DNA of 8,109 bases from an uncultured Polymorphobacter sp. (GTDB taxonomy: Bacteria; Pseudomonadota; Alphaproteobacteria; Sphingomonadales; Sphingomonadaceae), in the NCBI GenBank assembly GCA_937871645.1, contig CALMPZ010000455.1:1-8109 (forward strand), in the 5' to 3' direction. A model generated the notes under the pieces. It had not been told where the DNA came from. It did not search any database and was given only the letters and a program-made list of their open reading frames with translations. The translations under genes were made by a program, and so were the position numbers. Positions 1-5,811 of this stretch are shown here, piece by piece. Every line of letters begins with the position of its first letter. Within the stretch, counting starts at the first letter, position 1.

Positions 1-1332
1 CCAGATCATGCCGGTTTGCATGCGGTGGCTCATGTAGTGCGCGGTGTCCTGCGACCGCGACCACACATAGCCCGCCAGCCCGAAGTCCGAATTGTTGGCG
101 ATGGCCAGCGCGTCATCGGCATCATCGAACGGCAGGATGGTCGCGACGGGGCCGAAAATCTCCTCCTGGCAGACACGCGCGTCTGGACTGACATCGACGA
201 TGGCGGTGGGTTCGACGAAATAGCCGGTGTCGAGCCCCGCCGGACGGCCGCCGCCGAACAGGATGCGGCCTTCCTGCCGCGCCAGATCGAGATAGCCCGT
301 CACGCGGTCATACTGCGCCTTCGACACCAGCGGCCCGAGGCGGGTGCCATGGTCGGACGGGTCGCCGGCCTTCCACATCGACGCCGCCTTGGCGAAGCCT
401 TCGAGGAAGGCGTCGTAGATCGAGCGTTGCACCAGAATGCGCGAGCCGGCGACGCAGGCCTGGCCGCTGTTCATGAAGATGCCCATCGCGGCGCCGGGAA
501 TCGCTTTCGCCAGATCGGCGTCGGCGAAGATGATGTTCGCCGACTTGCCGCCAAGTTCGAACGAGGTGCGCTTAAGCTGCGGCGCGGCACGCGCGGCAAT
601 GTCGCGCGCCGTGCCGGGCGAGCCGGTGAACGACACGCCGATGACATCCTTGTGCTCGACCAACGCGACGCCGGCTTCTTTGCCGAGGCCGTGGACGACG
701 TTGTAGACGCCGTCGGGCATGCCGGCTTCGGCGAAGATTTCGCAGAGGATCCTGATCGACAGCGGCGACAGTTCGGACGGCTTGTGGACGGCCGAATTAC
801 CGTAGGCGAGACACGGTGCCATCTTCCACGTCGACAGCATGATCGGCGCGTTCCACGGCGTGATCAGCCCGAACACCCCGGCGGCGTCGCTCATCGTGTA
901 GGTCAGCAGGCTGTCATCGCGATTGAACGCATGGTCGCCGGCCTGTTCCTGCTCCTCGGCAAAGAAGCGCAGGTTCCATGCCGAGCGCGACATGACCGGG
1001 TGCGGGCCGGGGTGCGCGGGACCGACGGGGCCACCCATTTCGAGCGTCTGCAGCCGGACGATTTCGGCCGAGCGCGCCTCGATCAGGTCGGCGGCCTTGA
1101 ACAGCACCTTGCGGCGGAACGACGCCGGTGCACGCGACCAGGCGCCGTCGTCGAACGCTGCCTTGGCGGCCGCGACGGCGTTGGCGACATCGGCGGCGTC
1201 ACCGCGCGCGACCTGCGTGGTCACGGTTTCGGTGTACGGATTGACCGCGTCGAACGTCGCGCCCGAAGCAGCGGCGGTGAACTTGCCGTCGATGAAATGC
1301 TGCTGCGGCGGCAGCTTGGTGGCGGTGCTCAT
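1..1332 (-). CDS. NAD(P)-dependent aldehyde dehydrogenase, C-terminus cut by window edge
   Basis: This ALDH-superfamily enzyme oxidises an aldehyde to the carboxylic acid with NAD(P)+. The first 444 residues are present and the frame is still open at base 1, so the last ~40-50 residues (oligomerisation tail) lie outside. Visible landmarks are the PWNAP motif with Asn161, KPSE, the ELGGKS motif with general base Glu259, the NSGQAC motif with nucleophile Cys293, and EEIFGPV. The Asn-Glu-Cys spacings (98 and 34 residues) match classical ALDHs. The Rossmann motif reads FTGSPGTA rather than the usual GSxxxG. The ATG overlaps the dioxygenase stop in ATGA and is preceded by GGGAGG, so the two are probably translationally coupled. 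The context suggests a ring-cleavage semialdehyde substrate (HpcC/HpaE-like or hydroxymuconic-semialdehyde-dehydrogenase-like), but the substrate cannot be read from the sequence. The family call is very secure. Confidence 0.95.
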   Translation of the reverse strand, partial: MSTATKLPPQQHFIDGKFTAAASGATFDAVNPYTETVTTQVARGDAADVANAVAAAKAAFDDGAWSRAPASFRRKVLFKAADLIEARSAEIVRLQTLEMGGPVGPAHPGPHPVMSRSAWNLRFFAEEQEQAGDHAFNRDDSLLTYTMSDAAGVFGLITPWNAPIMLSTWKMAPCLAYGNSAVHKPSELSPLSIRILCEIFAEAGMPDGVYNVVHGLGKEAGVALVEHKDVIGVSFTGSPGTARDIAARAAPQLKRTSFELGGKSANIIFADADLAKAIPGAAMGIFMNSGQACVAGSRILVQRSIYDAFLEGFAKAASMWKAGDPSDHGTRLGPLVSKAQYDRVTGYLDLARQEGRILFGGGRPAGLDTGYFVEPTAIVDVSPDARVCQEEIFGPVATILPFDDADDALAIANNSDFGLAGYVWSRSQDTAHYMSHRMQTGMIW

Positions 1333-2207
1333 GCGGGCCTCCCGGCGGTGAATTCATGGCCATAGGTGTCGCCGACATAATATTCTGACTGGTGGCTGGC
1401 GGGGCGGCCGCCCCAGCCGATTTCGACCTGAAAGCCCGACGGCGAGATGCAGTAGAACGAGAACATCTGGTCGTTGGCGTGCTTGCCGGGCAGGATGGCG
1501 ATCTCGTAGCCGGCCTCGCGCACCAGATTATAGGTCAGGAACACGTCATCGAGGTCGCTGACTTCGAACATGAGGTGGTTGACGCGGCGCTCCGACGGCA
1601 AGCCGAACGCGAAGGTGTGGTCGCGCTGGTTGCAATGCATGAACAGGATTTCGACGGTGAATTCGGGCGTGACCGGCACCTTGTATTCGATGCTGCCGCG
1701 CATCCCGAGCAATGTGTAAAAGGCGTGCATTTCGCCGAGGTCGCCGGCGCGCAGCATCATGTGGCCCAGCCCGCCGTTGCCGGTGACGAACTTTCCGAAC
1801 ATGCCGCGGCCGGGATGGAATGGCCGGTGCGTATCGACGCGCGGGCCGTGGAAGATTTCGAGCGGATTGCCGGCCGGATCGCTGAGCGACAACATCTCCA
1901 GCACGCAGCGCTTGCCGGCGGTTTCGGCATCGGCAACTTCGAAGGCGACGCCCGCGGCGCGCAGCGTTTCCTGCAGCGCGCGGAACTCGCCGGGTCCGGC
2001 GACGCGCAGGCCGGCGGCGAGGATATCATCGCCGGCGTCGCGTTCGAGGATAAGACGGTGGTGCCACGCATCGGCACGCAGATAGATGACATCGTCGTTC
2101 GAGTCGGCACCGACCTCCAACCCGACCAGCCGTCCGGCAAAATCGCGCCACTTGGCGAGGTCGGAGACCCCGAGGCGCACATAGCCCAGTTCCGTCACGC
2201 CGCTCAT
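1329..2207 (-). CDS. Type I extradiol ring-cleavage dioxygenase (VOC superfamily, BphC/HsaC-like)
   Basis: This 292-residue non-heme Fe(II) (possibly Mn(II)) dioxygenase cleaves a catechol next to its hydroxyls, giving a ring-opened semialdehyde or keto acid. It has two vicinal-oxygen-chelate halves, at about residues 5-120 and 145-268. The catalytic C-terminal half shows all metal ligands: His149 (GLGHMML), His211 (VNHLMF) and Glu262 (QVEIGWGG). It also has the second-sphere residues His197 (CNQRDHTFAF), His243 (KHAND) and Tyr252 (SFYCISPSG). The length is typical of BphC, HsaC/TesB and NahC enzymes. The start is fixed by GGAGGTGA five bases upstream of ATG. It lies 19 nt after the TetR gene and overlaps the ALDH by 4 nt, forming one operon. 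The substrate could be a biphenyl-type, steroid-derived or smaller catechol; which one is not decidable here. Confidence 0.95.
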   Translation of the reverse strand: MSGVTELGYVRLGVSDLAKWRDFAGRLVGLEVGADSNDDVIYLRADAWHHRLILERDAGDDILAAGLRVAGPGEFRALQETLRAAGVAFEVADAETAGKRCVLEMLSLSDPAGNPLEIFHGPRVDTHRPFHPGRGMFGKFVTGNGGLGHMMLRAGDLGEMHAFYTLLGMRGSIEYKVPVTPEFTVEILFMHCNQRDHTFAFGLPSERRVNHLMFEVSDLDDVFLTYNLVREAGYEIAILPGKHANDQMFSFYCISPSGFQVEIGWGGRPASHQSEYYVGDTYGHEFTAGRPA

Positions 2208-2226
2208 TTGTCACCTCCCCAGGTGG

Positions 2227-2868
2227 TTATCGGTTTTTTGATCCGGCGGCGCGCACCGGCGCCAGCCCGGCCAGCACCAGGGCAAAATCGCTCGCAAGCG
2301 CGCGTTCGAACTGCGCGCGGTCGAGATAGCCGTTGAGCAGGCCGTTGAGATGCAGGAAATACACCGCGAACAGCGTGCGCGCTGCCACCGTCAGCGGGCG
2401 GCTGGCGGCGACTTCGCCGGTAGCTTTCGCTGCATCAATGAGCTTCGCCAGATGACCGAGCAGCCGCCGCATCAGCTGCGACACCAGGGCGCGCTGGTCG
2501 GTGCTTTCGACATAGCTCAACTGCCGCATCAGCGCGCGTGCGAGTGGCAGGTCGCGCTCGTGATAATCGGCAATTTCGTTGAAGAAGGCGATCGCCTGAT
2601 CGCGCAGCCGCGGCTGCTGCAAGGCGCGTGTGCGGGCGCGTTCGACCACATCGAGCATCTCGTCATGGAACACCAGAATCAGCAGGTCGTCCTTGGTCCG
2701 CGCATAGGTGAAGATCGTGCCCGCCGCGACGCCGGCGGCATCGGCGATTTCCTGCGTGGTGGTCGCGGTAAAGCCCTTGTGCGCGAACAGCGCACGCGCC
2801 GCCGCGGTAATCCGCGCACGCTTGTCGTGCTTGTTCTGCTCTCTGCGGCCTAATGCAGCAACGGCCAC
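2227..2868 (-). CDS. TetR/AcrR-family transcriptional regulator
   Basis: This 213-residue DNA-binding regulator, probably a repressor, is the first gene of the catabolic operon. The N-terminal TetR domain spans about residues 16-63. Its helix-turn-helix reads QEIADAAGVAAGTIFTYARTKDDLL, split here as QEIADAAGVAAG then TIFTYARTKDDLL, at residues 39-63. The remaining ~150 residues form a helical ligand-binding and dimerisation domain without a recognisable specific family. The start is GTG, supported by a well-placed GGAGGT, and no in-frame ATG is near. It lies 19 nt upstream of the dioxygenase on the same strand, so it probably controls its own operon in response to the pathway substrate or a ring-cleavage product. 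Candidate operators lie just upstream. The family call is secure; the ligand and target are inferred from position. Confidence 0.93.
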   Translation of the reverse strand: MAVAALGRREQNKHDKRARITAAARALFAHKGFTATTTQEIADAAGVAAGTIFTYARTKDDLLILVFHDEMLDVVERARTRALQQPRLRDQAIAFFNEIADYHERDLPLARALMRQLSYVESTDQRALVSQLMRRLLGHLAKLIDAAKATGEVAASRPLTVAARTLFAVYFLHLNGLLNGYLDRAQFERALASDFALVLAGLAPVRAAGSKNR

Positions 2869-2874
2869 TGGCCG

Positions 2875-2880
2875 ACCTCC
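2875..2880 (-). promoter_or_regulatory. Shine-Dalgarno site fixing the GTG start of the TetR gene
   Basis: GGAGGT on the minus strand sits six bases before GTG at 2868. No ATG occurs in this frame near the start, so the site decides the unusual GTG start. Confidence 0.75.
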
Positions 2881-2904
2881 CCTGTTCGTTGTTTTCTGTG
2901 CCTA

Positions 2905-2932
2905 AAGCTAACTGCGGCGTTGTCGGAGTCAA
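2905..2932 (-). promoter_or_regulatory. Candidate sigma70-type promoter of the TetR-dioxygenase-ALDH operon
   Basis: On the minus strand TTGACT (2927-2932; 5 of 6 consensus bases) is followed after 16 nt by TAGCTT (2905-2910; 3 of 6). Transcription would begin near 2898, leaving a ~30-nt leader before the GTG start. The -35 box is good and the -10 box poor. This is inferred from sequence only. Confidence 0.4.
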
Positions 2933-2938
2933 CATGAA

Positions 2939-2954
2939 AATGAGTAGCCTCATT
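2939..2954. promoter_or_regulatory. Inverted repeat, candidate operator
   Basis: AATGAG-TAGC-CTCATT has perfect 6-bp arms around a 4-bp spacer. It lies six bases upstream of the candidate -35 box of the TetR operon, in the divergent intergenic region. Position and symmetry suit a TetR-family or similar dimer. It is followed on the plus strand by ATTTTT, but no plus-strand gene ends here, so a terminator role is unlikely. Confidence 0.4.
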
Positions 2955-2999
2955 ATTTTTGCTTGAGGTTGTCCGGCAATTTGCGCCTTCTCTGCTGCG

Positions 3000-3013
3000 G
3001 GTGATACGTCACC
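3000..3013. promoter_or_regulatory. Inverted repeat upstream of the aldolase remnant, candidate operator
   Basis: GGTGA-TACG-TCACC has perfect 5-bp arms with a 4-bp spacer. It lies 39 bases before the ATG of the disrupted aldolase gene. The arms differ from those of the AATGAG/CTCATT repeat, so it could bind a different regulator or be a leftover site of the dead gene. No convincing plus-strand -10/-35 pair was found around it. Confidence 0.3.
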
Positions 3014-3052
3014 GGACCGATGAACAAAAAATGACCAGGCTCAAACAGGGAG

Positions 3053-3498
3053 ATGCGTTTGAAGGCAATCCAGGTCAGGGAACAACTGGCGCGCGGGCAG
3101 ACCGTGCTCAACGGCTGGTCGGTGATTCCCGGCGGCTTTCCTGCCGAGGTCATGGCCTCGCTCGGCTGGGACGCACTCACTATCGACATGCAGCACGGCA
3201 TGATCGGCTACCCCGACATGCTGGCGATGCTGCAGACGGTTTCAACCACGCCGCTGGTGCGGCTGGCGGCCAATGACGCGACGCTGGCCGGCCAGGCACT
3301 CGATGCCGGCGCGATGCGGGTCATCTGCCCGCGGGTATCCACACCGCCAGCCCGGCGTTCGCCGCGCGCATGGCAGAGCCGGGCTTCCCGCTTGATCACG
3401 CTGTCGGCGATTTCAACTTCATCATGGCCGCGCGCGACGTGGTGCAACAGGCGCTTGAGCTTGGCATCCGAACCTTCCAGGCCGGCGAACTCTTGTAA
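3053..3498 (+). pseudogene. HpcH/HpaI-family pyruvate aldolase, internal deletion with frameshift
   Basis: The family performs class II (divalent-metal) retro-aldol cleavage of 4-hydroxy-2-oxo acids to pyruvate and an aldehyde, the last step of many meta-cleavage pathways. Codons 1-94 in the 3053 frame read as a normal N-terminal third: NGWSVIPGGFPAEVMA, IDMQHG with the catalytic-type His, PLVRLAAND with the conserved Arg, and GAMRVICPR. The reading then jumps to the -1 frame and gives a family C-terminus, PAGIHTASPAFAARM to QAGELL, ending at TAA 3496-3498. Roughly 110-125 central codons are absent, including the QIE and GPxDLS regions that supply the metal-ligand Glu and Asp. The original frame continues as unrelated sequence. 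AGGGAG sits directly against the ATG, so spacing is poor. It is divergent from the dioxygenase operon, consistent with a former shared pathway. Loss of aldolase function is near certain. Confidence 0.85.
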
Positions 3499-3663
3499 AA
3501 CGTCATCGACCGGCCTCGATCTCAACCGTGTCGAACTTTGGTGCGCACAAAGACCATCGCGAACGGCTACGGGATCACTCTGCCAAGCGAGGATCGCGAG
3601 GCTCTATTGGGCACGTCTGCCGTCGTGTGCCTTAGCGATGTGTCGTCGTCTCCTGCCCCCCGC

Positions 3664-4476
3664 TTATGGCTTGGGATGCAGTTGGAGGAATCCCGGCGCG
3701 CGCATGGTGTCGCCCGGTTTCAGCTTGGTCGCCATGTCGGGGAAATTCGGCAGCGATTTGGCCGCCTTCGGATCGTAATGCGTACGCTCGCCGAAGAAGC
3801 GCAGCGTGAGCGTGCGCCGACGCTGGCCTGGCCGCGTCGGCGCACCGCCGTGCATGGTGCGAAAGTGGAAAAAGATAACGTCCCCCGGCTCGACCGCCCA
3901 TGAGACAAACTTATGCCTGTCGCGCTCGGCCTCGTAGGCGGGAAGGCGCGGCAGGGGCAGGCGCTCGTCGATCGGCCGCGTGTCGTCCTTCGGGTCAAAC
4001 GCCGAGCTATTATACATCGGGCCGCGGTGCGATCCCGGGATGAACTCAAGGCTATCGCTTTTGGCCAGCGGCTCGAAGGTGATCCAGGCGACCGCAGTGT
4101 CCTCACCATCCATCGGAATATAGGATCCATCCTGATGCCAGGGCGTGCGCCGCGTATCACCGCCCTCTTTCAGGAATACCTGTTCGTAGATGAACCAGAC
4201 GGGATCAGTACCCCATAGTTGCGCGCACGCAGCCGGGATCGGCGATCCCTCCAGCATTGCCCGGTACCCGTCGAGCACGTTGGGGTGGAAGGAATCGTTG
4301 TAGAACAGCGGCGCGCCATCGCGCTTCAATGCCGGTGCGTTCCTCGGCGTTGGATTCGCGAGGCTCCACTCCCAAGCCCTCAACGCCACCTCAAGCTGGT
4401 CGCGACATAGCAACCCGGGAATGTGAACCACGCCATCGCGCTGGAAAGCTGCGCGCTTCTCCGCCCAATCGGTCAT
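3664..4476 (-). CDS. Phytanoyl-CoA dioxygenase (PhyH)-family Fe(II)/2-oxoglutarate oxygenase
   Basis: This 270-residue non-heme oxygenase would hydroxylate or otherwise oxidise a small molecule while turning 2-oxoglutarate into succinate and CO2. The iron facial triad is visible: His114 and Asp116 in WHQDGSY, and His209 in MHGGAPT. The following RRRTLTLRFFGE holds the Arg expected to bind the 2-oxoglutarate carboxylate (about Arg221). DSLEFIPGSH at 141-150 is the usual core strand of the family. The length is normal and no signal peptide is seen. The ATG at 4476 follows GAGAGG at about nine bases. It is transcribed alone, convergent with the aldolase remnant (165 nt between stops), with no obvious partner gene. 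The family has very diverse substrates, so no reaction is proposed. The gene looks intact although both sides are decayed. Confidence 0.9.
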   Translation of the reverse strand: MTDWAEKRAAFQRDGVVHIPGLLCRDQLEVALRAWEWSLANPTPRNAPALKRDGAPLFYNDSFHPNVLDGYRAMLEGSPIPAACAQLWGTDPVWFIYEQVFLKEGGDTRRTPWHQDGSYIPMDGEDTAVAWITFEPLAKSDSLEFIPGSHRGPMYNSSAFDPKDDTRPIDERLPLPRLPAYEAERDRHKFVSWAVEPGDVIFFHFRTMHGGAPTRPGQRRRTLTLRFFGERTHYDPKAAKSLPNFPDMATKLKPGDTMRAPGFLQLHPKP

Positions 4477-4503
4477 TCGGCATCCTCTCCCGTATCAGCC
4501 GAA

Positions 4504-4529
4504 CTTATAACGCGCTTCAATTAAGTCAA
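4504..4529 (-). promoter_or_regulatory. Weak candidate promoter of the PhyH-family gene
   Basis: In a local AT-rich patch the minus strand shows TTGACT (4524-4529) and TATAAG (4504-4509). The -10 box is 27 nt from the ATG. The boxes are good but the 14-nt spacer is shorter than normal, so the true -10 may be offset. Confidence 0.3.
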
Positions 4530-4578
4530 ATCGCTTAGAATTGAGTCCCGAGCGAAGACATGAACGCCGGACTCTTCA

Positions 4579-4851
4579 TCAATACCGGCAACCATCCCGA
4601 ACTCGTGCGCCGAATGCGAGCGGACCATGCGATCCTGGCGCGCTCGGTCGAGGGACCGGGTGCGACTTCAGATACTCGACGTCATTGCTGTGCCACTTGC
4701 CCAAGACCGGCGTCAGCAACTGGTTTTGGAGGATGACGCGACCGGGGTGGTGCGCCAGATCGACCAGCAGCGCATATTCCTTGCGGGTGGTCGGCAATGC
4801 AAACCGCCGACAATGCGCCGCTAGCAGAAGTCGCCGGATTGGGCAGCGCAC
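4579..4851 (-). pseudogene. Fragment of a KdpE/OmpR-type response-regulator DNA-binding domain
   Basis: The minus-strand translation between about 4803 and 4666 contains TTRKEYALLVDLAHHPGRV, then QNQLLTPVLGKWHSNDVEYLK. This is the winged-helix signature of KdpE-like regulators (LTRKEYALL..LA.HPGRV....LL..VWG.....DVEYLR). Third positions there are GC-rich, as expected of coding DNA. No receiver domain precedes it: the minus strand from 4852 to 5100 is full of stops and shows no Asp-pocket motifs. After the YLK the frame loses similarity, and the expected recognition-wing and GxGYRL end are not recognisable in one frame. It is therefore a leftover of about 45-60 codons, not a working regulator. 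No sensor kinase or kdp transporter genes are nearby. Confidence 0.65.
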
Positions 4852-5065
4852 GATGCTGGGATTTCAGTAAGGGCGCTTATGCCCCTCTGAGCGGCCTTTG
4901 AGCCCCCGCACATCACCCGCATCGCATCAAATATGCATCGCATCTGACGACTGGATTTTCGGGCAGTTGAGAACCGGCCTGACTTCGCGGCGCACCGGCC
5001 CGACCGAATCGTCTCTTGTGTGGATGACCGATGCGCGCGCACCCAGTAAGGTACGGAAAACGCGC
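4852..5065. other. Non-coding remnant stretch between the kdpE fragment and tRNA-Arg
   Basis: No convincing gene was found on either strand. The open frames here are short, lack ribosome sites and have no family motifs. The only structure seen is a short direct repeat at 4919-4944. Together with the kdpE fragment this makes an eroded intergenic region between the PhyH-family gene and the tRNA. Confidence 0.5.
4919..4944. repeat. Tandem-like direct repeat of GCATCGCATC
   Basis: GCATCGCATC occurs at 4919-4928 and again at 4935-4944, separated by AAATAT. Function unknown; it could be a slippage duplication or a target-site-like trace in decayed DNA. Confidence 0.7.
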
Positions 5066-5095
5066 ACAAAAGCCGGCCGGTGAAAAACACCGACC
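5066..5095 (-). terminator. Intrinsic terminator of tRNA-Arg
   Basis: Reading the minus strand, GGTCGGTG (5095-5088) and CACCGGCC (5082-5075) form an 8-bp stem with one G-T wobble around a five-T loop. GGCTTTTG follows. It starts about 27 nt after the tRNA 3' end. The T-run is short (four), so strength is uncertain. Confidence 0.6.
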
Positions 5096-5121
5096 GACAG
5101 TCTGTACCATATAAGTTATAA

Positions 5122-5198
5122 TGGTGCGCCCGGAACGATTCGAACGTCCGACCCTCAGATTCGTAGTCTGATGCTCTATCCAGCTGAGCTACGGGCGC
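5122..5198 (-). tRNA. tRNA-Arg (anticodon ACG)
   Basis: The minus strand folds into a complete 77-nt cloverleaf with encoded CCA. The acceptor stem is GCGCCCG/CGGGCGC with discriminator A. The D arm is GCTC..GAGC and the anticodon stem TCAGA/TCTGA. The loop CTACGAA gives anticodon ACG (wobble A normally deaminated to inosine, reading CGU, CGC and CGA). The variable loop is 5 nt, and the T arm GGACG/CGTTC encloses TTCGAAT. It is a single gene, not part of a visible tRNA cluster. Decayed sequence lies on its 3' side, as is common at tRNA integration sites, but no repeat of the tRNA 3' end was seen within the window. Confidence 0.97.
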
Positions 5199-5201
5199 GA
5201 G

Positions 5202-5233
5202 ATGGCGGCTGATAGAGGGTCATGGCGGCTGAT
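5202..5233. repeat. 12-bp direct repeat spanning the tRNA promoter
   Basis: ATGGCGGCTGAT occurs at 5202-5213 and 5222-5233, 20 bp start to start, so the copies face the same side of the helix about two turns apart. The first copy covers most of the candidate -10 box and the second touches the -35 box. It may be a duplication or a paired protein site. Confidence 0.6.
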
Positions 5234-5237
5234 GCAA
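5209..5237 (-). promoter_or_regulatory. Candidate promoter of tRNA-Arg
   Basis: On the minus strand TTGCAT (5232-5237) is followed after exactly 17 nt by TATCAG (5209-5214; 4 of 6 consensus bases), 10 nt before the mature tRNA 5' end. The -35 box matches only at its TTG. Position and spacing are good for a tRNA gene. Confidence 0.45.
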
Positions 5238-5250
5238 GCCCCTGCTTGCA
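5233..5250. repeat. Short perfect hairpin upstream of the small lipoprotein gene
   Basis: TGCAAGC-CCCT-GCTTGCA has 7-bp perfect arms and a 4-nt loop. It lies between the divergent tRNA gene and the plus-strand gene and includes the tRNA -35 candidate. No T-run follows, so it is not a typical terminator. An operator or leader hairpin is possible. Confidence 0.5.
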
Positions 5251-5281
5251 GCTAATTGCACCGGGGTCTAGGAACCTGCCG

Positions 5282-5803
5282 ATGCGAAGCCTGATAATCG
5301 TTGCGCTGATCGCGCTCCCCGCCTGCGCGCAGTCGAAAGACAAATGGCCAAGCTTGGCACCACGCGCCATCGAATCGGCCGAACCCGGCAGCGCCGCGCC
5401 GGCGCAGCCCGCCACGGTTTCGGCGCCCGCCGCCGCCGTCATTGACGCCAATGCCCGGCTGACCGTCATCAGCCGCGAGGTCGACACACTCGATACGCGC
5501 TGGAACCTGCAGGCCAAGGCGACCACCGCAGCCGTCGCCGCCGCCAAGGGCAGCGCGCCGAGCAGCGAGGTCTGGTCAACGGCGCAGCTCGAACTGACGC
5601 GGCTCAACCAGCTCGGCAACCAGATCGACGACATGCGCGTGCGGCTCGACCGCATCGCCGGCGACTTGGCCGTGGCCGCGAACGGCGGCGCTGATGCGCG
5701 CGTTGCGATTGCTGCCACCGGCGCGATGATCGCGCGTGTGCAGGCGCTGGGTGCGCAGCATGTCGCGGCGTTCCGGGCGGCGGATGCGGCGTTGCCGCGG
5801 TAG
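5282..5803 (+). CDS. Small putative exported lipoprotein of unknown function
   Basis: From ATG 5282 the product is 173 residues. It begins with a short export signal, MRSLIIVALIALPAC, whose LPAC resembles a lipobox (Pro at -2 is atypical), giving a possible lipidated Cys15. A Pro/Ala-rich linker follows (about residues 30-52). Then comes a long Ala-rich, charged, probably helical region, about residues 53-173, containing ISREVDTLDTRW and LTRLNQLGNQIDDMRVRLDRI, suggestive of a coiled coil. No enzyme motif is seen. An in-frame ATG at 5222 would add 20 residues before the hydrophobic segment; I prefer 5282 because it puts the signal at the very N-terminus. AGGA lies ~9 nt upstream. It converges with the P1-type peptidase gene. 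If the lipobox is not used, a periplasmic protein cleaved after the Ala-Cys-Ala segment is the alternative. Confidence 0.75.
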   Translation: MRSLIIVALIALPACAQSKDKWPSLAPRAIESAEPGSAAPAQPATVSAPAAAVIDANARLTVISREVDTLDTRWNLQAKATTAAVAAAKGSAPSSEVWSTAQLELTRLNQLGNQIDDMRVRLDRIAGDLAVAANGGADARVAIAATGAMIARVQALGAQHVAAFRAADAALPR

Positions 5804-5811
5804 ATTGAAGG

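Noticed and set aside
16..1365. 449-codon plus-strand open frame antisense to the ALDH gene
   Set aside because: A GC-rich shadow frame: Arg/Gly/Ala/Asp-rich without family motifs, while the minus strand encodes a textbook aldehyde dehydrogenase over the same bases.
1392..2336. 314-codon plus-strand open frame antisense to the dioxygenase and the end of the TetR gene
   Set aside because: It has no motif or ribosome site, and both minus-strand genes it covers have all their conserved residues.
2939..2960. Stem AATGAG/CTCATT followed by ATTTTT as an intrinsic terminator on the plus strand
   Set aside because: The stem is AT-rich and short and no plus-strand gene ends upstream, so an operator is the better reading.
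3208..3525. Minus-strand 105-codon frame over the aldolase remnant
   Set aside because: Shadow of the pseudogene; the plus strand gives clear family similarity in two frames.
3538..3903. Plus-strand frame beginning VRTKTIANGYGITLPSEDREALLG, faintly like an AbrB-type swapped hairpin (cited only in part: ITLPSEDREALLG)
   Set aside because: The resemblance is short and unsupported by the rest of the frame, which becomes antisense to the PhyH-family gene. At most an unrecognised fragment between the aldolase remnant and that gene.
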